12,120 nt of DNA from Crocinitomicaceae bacterium (GCA_023264075.1 JALQTG010000093.1:1-12120), one strand, 5' to 3'. Numbered from the stretch's first letter, positions 1 to 8,700 are shown. Notes: a model not told the origin generated them from the sequence alone. Program-made: numbers and translations.

Positions 1-86
1 TCACGAAATATGATGGGGTTAACCCAAAAGCCAATCGACAATTGATTGCACAGCGGGTTATTGAAAGTAATAAGTATGACTTTTAA
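1..86 (+). CDS. C-terminal fragment of an unidentified protein
   Basis: An open frame enters from the left edge (first full codon at 3) and stops with TAA at 84-86. About 27 residues are visible: charged and hydrophilic, with a stretch NRQLIAQRVIESNKYDF that is probably helical, and no membrane segment. This is too little to assign a family. Its reading direction matches the dut operon, but nearly 300 nt containing a palindromic element and a promoter-like box separate them, so it probably belongs to a different transcript. That these codons are the end of a real gene is inferred from the open frame and from the non-coding look of the DNA after the stop. Confidence 0.5.
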   Translation, partial: TKYDGVNPKANRQLIAQRVIESNKYDF

Positions 87-105
87 TGGAGGTTTGGTTT
101 GAACA

Positions 106-283
106 TTGAACGCTGTGCGCGCAGTTGCAGGTTGCAGGTTTGGAACCGCTGTATGTTTCAGATTTAATTTGAATTTTAGGGGCGAATAATTATCCGCCCC
201 TACGTGTTTTTACGACAAAACAAACGTAACCGGCAACCTGAAAGGCGCAAAGCGCCTGTAGCCTGCAACTGCGCGAAGCGCAA
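106..283. repeat. Nested inverted-repeat element upstream of dut
   Basis: The arms at 118-138 and 255-275 are reverse complements at 19 of 21 positions, and the two mismatches are G-T wobbles, so an RNA could pair all 21. Pairing extends outward with small bulges: 111-114 (CGCT) with 277-280 (AGCG), then 106-108 (TTG) with 281-283 (CAA). The left arm contains a tandem 7-mer, GTTGCAG twice from 124 to 137. Inside lie two smaller hairpins: a 26-nt palindrome at 177-202, and a 6-bp stem with an AAA loop at 243-257 (ends AGGCGC/GCGCCT) that overlaps the right arm. The area is GC-rich compared with the AT-rich DNA around it. Such structured intergenic blocks are typical of REP/BIME or MITE-like dispersed repeats. 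That identity is inferred, since only one copy is in this window. Confidence 0.6.
177..211 (+). terminator. GC-rich palindrome with T tract, possible terminator
   Basis: An 8-bp perfect stem (TAGGGGCG at 177-184 with CGCCCCTA at 195-202) closes on an AT-rich centre that is itself self-complementary. The whole 26 nt is palindromic except for one mismatch, 185 against 194. A run of five T follows at 207-211, four bases after the stem. This could end transcription of the gene stopping at 86, but the long distance from that stop and the symmetry of the element make a dispersed palindromic repeat an equal or better reading. The two readings are compatible. Confidence 0.35.
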
Positions 284-350
284 AAACGTTAATAACATCT
301 CACTAATGAAAAATCACCGATTTTGCGACCTTTACAATGTTAAAAACGAC

Positions 351-358
351 TACTTTTG
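351..358 (+). promoter_or_regulatory. Probable -7 box of the dut operon promoter
   Basis: TACTTTTG matches the Bacteroidota primary-sigma -7 consensus TAnnTTTG at all fixed positions and lies 25 nt before the dut ATG. This gives a predicted transcript start near 365 and a short leader. The nearest upstream TTG-type -33 candidate is at 323-325, with 25 nt between the boxes. That is longer than the usual roughly 19-23, so the -33 element is weak. The position just downstream of the palindromic element fits a promoter driving the five-gene operon. Confidence 0.5.
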
Positions 359-383
359 AAGATTAAGTAAAATTGAATACTCC

Positions 384-818
384 ATGAAAGTAAAGGTAAT
401 CAACCGTTCACAACACGATTTGCCAAAATATGAAACAGCCGCATCAGCTGGCATTGACCTGCGCGCCAATTTGGCCAAGGCCTATACTCTGCAGCCGCTA
501 GAACGCACATTGGTTCAAACAGGGTTGTTTTTAGAGATTCCTGTAGGATACGAAGCACAAGTGCGCCCAAGAAGCGGGTTAGCATTGAAAAAGGGAATCA
601 CGGTGTTGAATACACCTGGAACTATTGATGCAGATTATCGTGGTGAAATTGGAGTTGTTCTTGTAAATATTTCAAACCAACCATTTGTTATTAATGACGG
701 TGAACGAATCGCTCAGCTTGTCTTTGCTAAAGTAGAGCAAGCAGAATTCCTCGAAGTAGAAGAACTTTCCTCTACCGAAAGAGGTGCTGGGGGATTTGGA
801 AGTACTGGCGTAAAATAG
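384..818 (+). CDS. dut: Deoxyuridine 5'-triphosphate nucleotidohydrolase (dUTPase)
   Basis: This enzyme hydrolyses dUTP to dUMP and pyrophosphate in the cytoplasm, keeping uracil out of DNA and supplying dUMP for thymidylate synthesis. At 144 residues it is the normal length for the homotrimeric, Mg2+-dependent family. All five conserved motifs are visible in order: AGIDLRA (22-28), PRSGLA (62-67), GTIDADYRGEIGVVLVN (79-95, holding the aspartates of the uracil and catalytic-water site), GERIAQLVF (106-114) and the glycine-rich tail RGAGGFGSTG (133-142) that closes over the nucleotide. No ATG precedes 384 in a sensible position and the family N-terminus starts here. No Shine-Dalgarno sequence is present, as usual in this phylum. 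It is the first gene of the operon, four bases before the nucleotidyltransferase. Nothing appears missing. Confidence 0.97.
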   Translation: MKVKVINRSQHDLPKYETAASAGIDLRANLAKAYTLQPLERTLVQTGLFLEIPVGYEAQVRPRSGLALKKGITVLNTPGTIDADYRGEIGVVLVNISNQPFVINDGERIAQLVFAKVEQAEFLEVEELSSTERGAGGFGSTGVK

Positions 819-822
819 ATCT

Positions 823-1830
823 ATGAAAGTAATTGTACCTATGGCGGGAAGAGGTTCTCGTCTTCGACCACATACATTAACAGTTCCAAAACCACTTGTT
901 CCTGTAGGCGGGAAGCCCATCGTTCATCGTTTGGTGGAAGATATTGCTGCGATTTGTAGCGAACCAATAGAAGAAATCGCTTTCGTTATTGGAGACTTCG
1001 GTACTGAGGTAGAGCAAGAATTAATTGCCGTTGCTGAAAAGTTAGGAGCTACCGGTTCCATACATTATCAAGATCAACCGTTGGGTACTGCACATGCTGT
1101 TCTATGTGCAAAAGAAAAATTATCTGGTCCGGTTGTGGTAGCATTTGCGGATACTTTGTTTCGAGCAGATTTCAAAATTGACCCTTCTGACGATGGAATC
1201 TTATGGGTCAAGCAAATTGAGGACCCAAGTGCCTTCGGTGTGGTGAAATTAGGTGAAGGTGACCGGATAGTTGACTTTGTTGAAAAACCTAAAGAGTTCG
1301 TTTCGGATTTGGCGATGATTGGTATTTACTACTTTAAAAAAGGAGAGGAACTTCGCACTGAGCTCGAATACCTTATCGATAATAATGTCATTAAGGGAGG
1401 AGAATACCAGCTGCCAGATGCATTGCGCAGATTAACTGATAAAGGAACCATCTTCAAACCTGGGAAGGTAGACGAGTGGCTGGATTGTGGAAATAAAACT
1501 GTTACAGTATACACCAACCAGCGCGTATTAGAATTTGATAAAAATAAAGCCGAAAAACTAATTCATCCTTCTTCAGAAATTCAAGATTCCATTATTATAC
1601 CGCCTTGTTTTATTGGTGAAGGAGTGCGGGTTATAAATTCTGTTATTGGCCCTCATGTTTCGTTAGGAGCACATACTCAAGTGGGCAATAGCCGCATATC
1701 GAATACAATTGTTCAAGAAAATAGCATCATCGAGCACGGTAATATCGCTGATGCTATGATTGGAAATCACGTCCAGTATTTGAAAAAGGCACAAGATTTG
1801 AGTCTTGGCGACTATTCTGTTATTGAATAA
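823..1830 (+). CDS. Sugar-1-phosphate nucleotidyltransferase with beta-helix tail
   Basis: This 335-residue protein belongs to the GT-A fold NTP_transferase family, which joins a sugar-1-phosphate to an NTP to give an NDP-sugar plus pyrophosphate. Seen in the sequence: the nucleotide-binding loop GRGSRLRP (9-16) followed by PKPLVPVGGKP (22-32), QPLGTAHAV (85-93) for base and sugar contacts, FADT with the metal-binding Asp at 110, EKP (154-156), and WLDCG (219-223) with a second acidic residue. Residues about 250-317 show the I-G-x-x-V hexapeptide rhythm of a left-handed beta-helix, but shorter than the acetyltransferase half of GlmU, so a second catalytic activity is unlikely. The sugar cannot be read from sequence: GlcNAc, glucose, mannose and MurNAc phosphates are all possible. 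Its place between dut and envelope genes suggests a cell-surface or cell-wall precursor. The gene starts 4 nt after dut, with no alternative start needed. Confidence 0.88.
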   Translation: MKVIVPMAGRGSRLRPHTLTVPKPLVPVGGKPIVHRLVEDIAAICSEPIEEIAFVIGDFGTEVEQELIAVAEKLGATGSIHYQDQPLGTAHAVLCAKEKLSGPVVVAFADTLFRADFKIDPSDDGILWVKQIEDPSAFGVVKLGEGDRIVDFVEKPKEFVSDLAMIGIYYFKKGEELRTELEYLIDNNVIKGGEYQLPDALRRLTDKGTIFKPGKVDEWLDCGNKTVTVYTNQRVLEFDKNKAEKLIHPSSEIQDSIIIPPCFIGEGVRVINSVIGPHVSLGAHTQVGNSRISNTIVQENSIIEHGNIADAMIGNHVQYLKKAQDLSLGDYSVIE

Positions 1831-1833
1831 TTG

Positions 1834-3591
1834 ATGAAGGTAGTAGCGCTCATATTCCTCTTAATAATTGGTTTTCCATACGATTTTCATGCGCAAAAAA
1901 AGCGCAAAGGAAAATCAGCTGAACAGATTCTTCAAGATCAAGGCAAAGATGATTTAACCGTGTTTTCACAGCAAGATTATCCATATTTAGAAAAATTTCA
2001 TGATGCTATAGTCTTGAAATTTAGTGGTAATATTTCTGAAGCAAAACGCCTTTTAAAAGAATGCCTCGCTGAAAAACCAATAGATGATGCTGTACTTTTC
2101 GCACTTGGAGAGATTTCAATAAGTCAAAACTTACGTGCCGAAGCGCTGGAATATTTTTTAGCTGCGCAAAAAATTGATCCCCAGAACAGACACTATACCC
2201 AGGAAATAGCCTACTTGCAATTTGAGAAGGCAGACTTTAAAAATGCAGCTGTCAACTTCAAACAACTTGTTGAATGGGAGCCCCGTCATGTTGAGTGGAT
2301 ATACGCATACGGTCAAACACTCCTTTACAACCAAGATTACGAAGGCGCCATCAAAGCATTCAATCAAATGCAGGATCAAATTGGACCTATTCCAGAAGTC
2401 ACTATGATAAAAGTGGATCTCTATCGCGACTTAGGAAAGCCCGAGTTCATTGAAAAGGAGTTGCTTGAACTTAAAAAAGCATTTCCGGAGGATATCGATA
2501 TATTAAAAGCAGTGATTGGGTATTACGAGGGTGAACGCCAAGAGGATAAAGCAATTACACTTATTCAAGAACTCGTACAACAAGACCCTGAAAATGGAGT
2601 AGCTCATTTTATTCTTGCAAAAAATGCCATTGAAAAAAAGGACTATGCTGCATTTATGAAATCATTACCCGCAGTAATGGCAAGTGGAGATATTCAATTG
2701 CACGATAAATTACTTCTAACACAACACTTCGAAGAATTGAATTCCGACTATAATGTAGAGAAAATAAAAACCCTCGACTACCTTGTAAACGCTCATCCAG
2801 AGGAAGCAAGAGCTCATGCGATGCGGGCGGAAGTTTATAATAGTCAAGGGAAAACGAGGGAAGCCATATCATCCTATCGCAAAGCATTGGAAAAAAATAA
2901 TGCTGAGTTCAGACTTTGGACAAGTGTTTTGGCCATTGAAAGCGCCTACAAAGAGTACAAAGCGCTCTACGAGGATGCAACTGAAGCGATTTCTCTATTC
3001 CCTTCATTACCCTTCGTGTATTTCGCAGCGGCGGAAGGAGCTATCCAAATGAATAACTTAGACGAAGCAACTGACCTTCTCAATCAAGGAGAGTTGTTCA
3101 TTATTGATGACGCGACTCAAACAGCCCGCTACGCTATGCGAAGAGGAGAAATTGCTTTTGCCTATGGGAAAACTAAAGATGGAATATCTGAATTTGAAAA
3201 AGCATTGGAATTCGATGGAGCGTCAATTCTAATCAATAGCGCTTATGCTTATTCTTTAGCACAAGCAGAAATGCAACTGGATAAGGCTGAGAAACTGCTC
3301 AAGCCCTTTATTCGGGAGGATCAGACGCATACGGCCTTTATTAATGCATTAGCGCATGTTTACTTGAAACAAAAGGAATTTTCAAAAGCAATCGCTTTAC
3401 TTGAAAGAGCAGTTCAAAAAGTGGATTACAAAGCCGAAATAACAGACTTATTGGGAGATGCCTACTTCTTAAACGGAAATACTGAAAAAGCAATATTGAC
3501 TTGGAAGACAGCTCAAGAACAAGAATCTCGAAACACAATGATCACAAAGAAAATTAACGAAAAAACCTATTATGCGCCCCGCTATTATTAA
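1834..3591 (+). CDS. Exported tetratricopeptide-repeat protein
   Basis: A 585-residue protein starts at the ATG at 1834. The TTG at 1831 is in frame but adds only one residue and abuts the previous stop, so ATG is preferred. Residues 1-20 form a signal peptide (hydrophobic ALIFLLIIGF, cleavage probably around HA|Q), followed by a basic patch KKRKGK. From about residue 52 to 565 the protein is nearly all TPR-like helical hairpins, roughly a dozen, with signatures such as A-x-x-x-F at helix B and DP at repeat ends (for example EALEYFLAAQKIDPQN and EAISSYRKALEKNN). No enzyme motif is visible. Such proteins act as scaffolds. With its signal peptide and no clear membrane anchor it is probably periplasmic, working beside the DUF4292 lipoprotein and EnvC-like protein encoded next. 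Its last 20 bases overlap the DUF4292 gene. The precise role is unknown. Confidence 0.9.
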   Translation: MKVVALIFLLIIGFPYDFHAQKKRKGKSAEQILQDQGKDDLTVFSQQDYPYLEKFHDAIVLKFSGNISEAKRLLKECLAEKPIDDAVLFALGEISISQNLRAEALEYFLAAQKIDPQNRHYTQEIAYLQFEKADFKNAAVNFKQLVEWEPRHVEWIYAYGQTLLYNQDYEGAIKAFNQMQDQIGPIPEVTMIKVDLYRDLGKPEFIEKELLELKKAFPEDIDILKAVIGYYEGERQEDKAITLIQELVQQDPENGVAHFILAKNAIEKKDYAAFMKSLPAVMASGDIQLHDKLLLTQHFEELNSDYNVEKIKTLDYLVNAHPEEARAHAMRAEVYNSQGKTREAISSYRKALEKNNAEFRLWTSVLAIESAYKEYKALYEDATEAISLFPSLPFVYFAAAEGAIQMNNLDEATDLLNQGELFIIDDATQTARYAMRRGEIAFAYGKTKDGISEFEKALEFDGASILINSAYAYSLAQAEMQLDKAEKLLKPFIREDQTHTAFINALAHVYLKQKEFSKAIALLERAVQKVDYKAEITDLLGDAYFLNGNTEKAILTWKTAQEQESRNTMITKKINEKTYYAPRYY

Positions 3592-4384
3592 ATATATTGC
3601 ATTTACCGGGGTACTTTTGCTTATTGCCTCCTGTGGAAAATCGAGACATGCAGAAATCGCTGAGAAACTTCCTAAAGTAAAAGACGAGGTATTAATCGCA
3701 AAACTGGACAGTCTTTCGAAACGAAGACCAGCACATTTCTACACTAAAATTTCTTCGCGTTATAGCGACAAGGAATTAAAGATTTCGTTTAAAACATCTA
3801 TACGGATGAGGGCGGACAGTGCTTTGAATGCCCTAATTACATTTGCTCGAATTCCTATCTACAATACCATGGTAACTCCAGATACGCTGACCATTGTAGA
3901 TAAGCGTGGAGATTGCTATATCGAAGAAGGAATGAGCTACCTGAAAAAAACATTCAATATTGATTTTGAACACAAAAACATTGAAGAGTTTCTATTGGGA
4001 TTGCCAGTAGGTTGGGATATTAACGAAAAGTATCATCAAATTAATGATCCCTATAATTACGTGATTTCGTCACATAACAAGAGGAGTTTACGGAAGTCCG
4101 ACAAAGATAATTCCGGCGATGTTTACATCCGTTACTTTTTGTCTAATAACACTGAACAGCTTAAACGAATTATTATCGACAGTCCTGCTGATACTACGTC
4201 AATCATGGTTAACTATTTTTCTTATGAGCTCGTTAACGGATATTCAGTACCTTTAGATAGTGACATCACTGTATTTACGCCGCGCGACACCATTTACATC
4301 GATTTAAAGTATACAAAATCGGCTATAAATGAACCTAGCGAACTTTTCCTCGTAATACCTGAAAATTACATCCGCTGTGAATAA
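3572..4384 (+). CDS. DUF4292-type lipoprotein
   Basis: A 270-residue protein with a clear lipoprotein signal: hydrophobic residues 8-18, then IASC with Cys21 as the acylated residue, followed by G-K-S, consistent with a lipidated envelope protein. The mature part begins with a short helical region and then beta-rich stretches (TKISSRYSDKELKISFKTSI, RMRADSALNALITFARIP, NTMVTPDTLTIVDKRGDCYI) arranged like the half-barrel of LolA/LolB lipoprotein carriers. I recognise it as the DUF4292 family common in Bacteroidota. A role in handling lipid or lipoprotein cargo at the outer membrane is inferred from that fold resemblance only. The start overlaps the TPR gene by 20 nt, and the end overlaps the EnvC-like gene by 8 nt, so the three are likely made in fixed proportion. 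There is no nearby alternative start that keeps the lipobox. Confidence 0.85.
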   Translation: MRPAIIKYIAFTGVLLLIASCGKSRHAEIAEKLPKVKDEVLIAKLDSLSKRRPAHFYTKISSRYSDKELKISFKTSIRMRADSALNALITFARIPIYNTMVTPDTLTIVDKRGDCYIEEGMSYLKKTFNIDFEHKNIEEFLLGLPVGWDINEKYHQINDPYNYVISSHNKRSLRKSDKDNSGDVYIRYFLSNNTEQLKRIIIDSPADTTSIMVNYFSYELVNGYSVPLDSDITVFTPRDTIYIDLKYTKSAINEPSELFLVIPENYIRCE

Positions 4385-5681
4385 ACTTGTCGTCATACTA
4401 TTTGTACTGGGATCCTTTTCCGCTTTTGGACAGAAAGGATCTGATCGACTTAAAAACGAGCAAAAAAAATTGGAGCGACAAATAGCAACGACCAAGTCGC
4501 TTTTTGAAGCAAGCAAGCAGAAAACGGACCTATCTTTAGAAGAAGTTCGGCTTATTGACCAACAAGTGCGTTTTAGAGAACAATTATTAGCCAATATTGA
4601 CAACCAAATAAAAGCTGCAGAACTAAAAATAAAGCAAAAAAAGCAACGAATAGAAGAACTCGAGAACGAAATTGATAAACTAAAACAACAATATGCTGAC
4701 CTTCTGCTTTACGCATATAAACTGCGCAGTAAATATGGTAAAATGATGTATATCTTCAGTGCAAAGTCGATTGAAGAAGCCATGAAACGAAGACTATATT
4801 TAGAAAAATTAGCTGAGATTCAACAAAAGCAGCTACACTTAATCCGTCAGAATATGGAGTTAATGGAGGCAGAAATAACTGAATTAGAAACAGTACTCGA
4901 ACAACAATTGGAGCTCGCTGAATTAAAACGAATCGAGCGTGCCGAAATTGTTGCAGCTAAAAAGGAAAAAGAGCGTATTTACCTAGAATTAAAAGCCAAA
5001 GAACAAGAAATATTAGCTGAACTGAGGGAACAAGAACAAAAGAATATCGTTCTTCAACAACAAATTCAGGCAGAAATTCAACGTGAAATAAAGGCAGAAC
5101 AAGCGCGGATCGAAAAAGCAAGAAAAGAAGCTGAAGCAAAACGAAAAGCAGAAGAAGCCAAGCGAAAAGCAGCTGGAGATATTGCGACCGTTGAACCACG
5201 GAAAAAAGACGATGTTCCAGCACCCTTTATGGACACCAAAGAATCCATCTTAGCAGGGAATAACTTTTTAGTGAATAAAGGGAGATTACCATGGCCTGTG
5301 GAAAAAGGTACAATTACCGTGAATTATGGAAAAAATGCCCATCCAACGCTTCCAGGGGTATTTACACAAAACAACGGGATTGATATTAGTACACCGAAAA
5401 ATGCTGTTGTTCGAGCTGTATTCGACGGAGAAGTAACGAGTGTAATTAACATTCCAGGAGCAGGGAAAGTAGTGATAGTGAAACACGGAAATTATCGAAG
5501 TGTCTACTCCAACCTTCAAGATGCCTATGTAACGAAAGGAGCCAAGGTAAAAACAAAAACTCCCGTAGGTTCTTTACTTCCTACTAAAGACGGAAAAATT
5601 TCTGTAGCACACTTCGAAATTCACGAAGTAAAAGACGGACAAGTCAATCAGTTGAATCCGAATCTTTGGATAGCGAAATAG
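4377..5681 (+). CDS. EnvC-like murein hydrolase activator, degenerate LytM domain
   Basis: A 434-residue protein begins at GTG 4377. The frame is closed by a stop at 4353-4355, no ATG is available before the coiled coil, and the GTG gives a fine signal peptide (LVVILFVLGSFSAFG, cleavage near residue 18). Residues about 24-110 and 145-267 are long charged coiled coils, with a KARKEAEAKRKAEEAKRKA-type end, as in EnvC. A proline-rich link leads to a C-terminal M23/LytM domain (about 300-430). Its zinc and catalytic residues are partly lost: NNGID at 332-336 keeps the Asp but has Asn where the ligand His belongs, and VAHFE at 410-414 keeps only the second His of HxH. YSN (377-379) replaces the usual YxH. 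Known LytM factors with such losses do not cut peptidoglycan but switch on amidases during cell separation. That function is inferred here. It is the last gene of the operon and is convergent with a secreted amidase gene 37 nt away. Confidence 0.9.
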   Translation: MNKLVVILFVLGSFSAFGQKGSDRLKNEQKKLERQIATTKSLFEASKQKTDLSLEEVRLIDQQVRFREQLLANIDNQIKAAELKIKQKKQRIEELENEIDKLKQQYADLLLYAYKLRSKYGKMMYIFSAKSIEEAMKRRLYLEKLAEIQQKQLHLIRQNMELMEAEITELETVLEQQLELAELKRIERAEIVAAKKEKERIYLELKAKEQEILAELREQEQKNIVLQQQIQAEIQREIKAEQARIEKARKEAEAKRKAEEAKRKAAGDIATVEPRKKDDVPAPFMDTKESILAGNNFLVNKGRLPWPVEKGTITVNYGKNAHPTLPGVFTQNNGIDISTPKNAVVRAVFDGEVTSVINIPGAGKVVIVKHGNYRSVYSNLQDAYVTKGAKVKTKTPVGSLLPTKDGKISVAHFEIHEVKDGQVNQLNPNLWIAK

Positions 5682-5718
5682 TCTTCAAGCAGCGCTACGA
5701 AATGCACTCTTTTGATGT

Positions 5719-8700
5719 CTATTCTTTCACTACTTTCACCTTCCATTGAAGCGCTTCTGAGCTTAGCTCAAATACGTACATCCCACTTGAAATATGAGAT
5801 GGCAGTGACAAAGTAACCATTCCATTAGTGTTCTGGATATCGGACATTTTCCATACAACTTGGCCACTCGTTGCGTACAATACCGCATCAAAAGCTACAA
5901 TTTCTTGATTCAATTCTAGTACAATTTCATCATGAATAGGGTTCGGAAAGAGAACAAATGGGAAAAGCTCATTCTCCGATAAGGAAGCATTCGCATCTAA
6001 GTACTGTCCATCCGAAGAAACAACAACGCTTTCTATACCAGCACCATTCACCGCCATGCTATTTACAAAATAATTGGTGTTGGTAGTTAACGACAACCCC
6101 GTGTACGTGTGACTCAGTATATTCCCCACATTGTTCCATGGTATAATGTCACTTGCTCCTGGAGTGGTTCCCACACTAACCATATAATGAGAAATCCCAG
6201 AATTTACATCCATCGCTTCGTCCCAATTGGCAGAAATAGAATTAGGGGTATAAAACGTATCGATGTCTGAACTTGCCCCGTCTGATATGTTTGTCAACCC
6301 TGTCGGTGGAGTCCAATCAACAAATAAATTATGGAAATGAACATCGGATAAATTATTCGCCTCATCATTCACAATCGACTTAACTTTAGCTGAAAATAGC
6401 GTGGGAGATTGATTTTCATAACGTATATCTTCAGCAGGAGAACCTATAGTAATATTTACTTGTGGAAAGCGTGTGCGGTATACTTTCAAATTTTTAATCG
6501 CCAAATTGCTATTTCCACTTCTAAATGAAATGTAGTCTCCAGATTGTATTGGATTGTCATCTTGCCAATCTCCTACTAGTCGGTCATCCATGTAAACCAA
6601 TGTCTCCCCCGTAATTCGATCATAAACGATTTTGACATCCATCCATGTATTTTGTTGAAAATTTACAGGATACACCTTCTCTTGCGAAAAGGTATCATTG
6701 CTCACGCGATAAAACTCCAATGTTTGTAACTCCTGACGGAACCAAACAAAATATGAATTACCGCGATTCGTTGCCGCGGGTTCGTCACAAAAATAATGGA
6801 ACCCGCCCCGCCTATTGTTCCCTGCTCCATCCAATTTGAATTGAAAGTTATACAAATAGCGATTTGATAAATCTTGTTTCAAGTACGCATAGATATTGGT
6901 GTTACTGAGTGATTCATCCGTCTGCTCTAAGTAGCCATTCGAATTTGTCCATGTACCACTCACCTGCGCCCAATCTGGATGGATTCCGCTGACCTGGTCG
7001 AAGTTATCACTGAAAAAACCACGATCTGCATTCGCACGCCAATCAGATCCATCAAAATCAATTACTTGGTAAAACCTACGAGTAACTCCACTACCATTTA
7101 CATTATCTTCATCTGTAAAATCAACCTGGAAATCTTGTGTTTGCCAATTCGTAGGCGTAGTTGAACTTGTCGTTGGCAATGTCCAATCCACATAGATTTG
7201 GCGGGCATTTTGGTCCGACCAGTTTCCCGCTACATCCTTGACAATCGAATTTATGCGACATGCATCTTGTGTTGTACTTGGACTCTCAAAGCGCGCGTCC
7301 TTCGTTGCCAAATCTCCTACAGTAACCTTTTCTTGAAAAGACCTGCTCTTTCGCACTTTTAAATCATCAAAATATGCTTCTGAATCTCCATTTCTCAAGG
7401 AAATATATTGTCCCGAAACGAATGGTGTTGGATCCAAATAACTCCCCACTAGCTCGTTATTGATAAATGATTCTATACGGCCTGTTTGTGGATCAAACGC
7501 AACTTTAAAATCATACCATGTACTCGTGTTAATCGGCCAAGCGACGACTTCCACCAGATTTAGCGCGTCATTTTCAACTTTATACAAATGATATTCATCG
7601 TCATCCGCACGAAACCAAGCCAAATATGAGTTTCCACGATTCGGCAGAGAAGGATTATCTGCGAAAAAATGCAGACCGGAACGGCGATTTGCTCCTGTAC
7701 CCCCAATTATTCCTGACCACTGGTACAGGTATGAATATTGATCCGATTGAGTTAAGGAAGCATACACATTAGAGTTCCCAACTAGTTCATCACTTTGATA
7801 TAAACTACCTGTATTGATACTCCAAGTGCCATCTTGAATCGTCCATTCCGGGTGGATTGTTGACGTGAAATTATCATTAAAAAAACCATTTTGTGCATTG
7901 GCCCTCCATTCTGAACCATCAAAATCTAATACTTGATAATACTGATCTTCAACACCGCTTCCACCTGGATTATCGCTATCATTAAATTCGGCCCAAAAGT
8001 CATGTCCTCGCCAATCATAGGTTGCCTGAACTTCTGTGGCAGGATTATCAGTGTCAGCAATAACGCTATTGCAATCATCAATTATTTGTCTCGCAGCAGC
8101 CCGCAAATCCGGAAGTTGGGCATGCAAATCATTTCCTGGACAAGATGTGCTTCCAATATCTCTATGACCCGTTATACGCGGTTGAACTTGAATACCAAAA
8201 GCTTGTGTTTGCATGCTAGCCGAAGAAAGCGGATCATATGCTTTGTGATCAAACCACCACGCTAAAAGTTCACTCACCCGTTGCATCTGAATTGGAGTCG
8301 CAAGGGTTACATCTAAATTCCCTGGATAATTAATTCCAATGGACGCATTGTTTGCCGCACCGGCATGTGCCCCTCTTACATCCGTCGTAGGTAAATTAGG
8401 ATTGTGTCTTCCTTGAAAAAAGTTGCCATACTTATCCACGATATAATTGTAGCCAATATCTGCCCAACCAAGGGTGTTTACATGATAATTGTAATACGAT
8501 CGAACAACTGCTTGACCATCCGTGTAGGTGTTTGGAGAGGCTCCATGGTGAATCACGATGTGTGTAGGAGATATATATGTAGGGGTATATGGTGTTAATA
8601 CTTGACTGCACGCTGCGGAACCTCCGCACCATTGTTCTCTAGTAATCATTGGCGGAAATTCAGGACAATTTCTGCCGGATTTTTCTACTAATGTGATAGG

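Noticed and set aside
106..283. A CRISPR array or a riboswitch
   Set aside because: There are no regularly spaced repeats with unique spacers, and no known riboswitch core that I can recognise. The predicted promoter also lies downstream of the structure.
672..920. An 82-codon minus-strand open frame across the dut/nucleotidyltransferase junction
   Set aside because: It overlaps dut motifs 4 and 5 and the nucleotidyltransferase nucleotide-binding loop, and has no features of its own.
4304..4603. A 99-codon minus-strand open frame across the DUF4292/EnvC junction
   Set aside because: It covers the lipoprotein end and the EnvC signal peptide, both of which are convincing on the plus strand.
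5748..5770. Small palindromes (GAAGCGCTTC and TGAGCTTAGCTCA) near the convergent gene ends, as a shared terminator
   Set aside because: They lie inside the amidase coding sequence for the sorting domain, about 70 nt past the EnvC stop, and no T run follows. The 37-nt intergenic gap itself has no stable hairpin.
6313..8022. The repeated module as a recent duplication or assembly artefact
   Set aside because: The two copies are clearly diverged in protein and DNA between conserved landmarks, and each fits a complete domain.
7933..8265. A 110-codon plus-strand open frame opposite the amidase
   Set aside because: It lies wholly antisense to a well-supported domain-bearing gene, has no recognisable motif, and its composition (many Ile and Ser) fits the reverse complement of the amidase codons.
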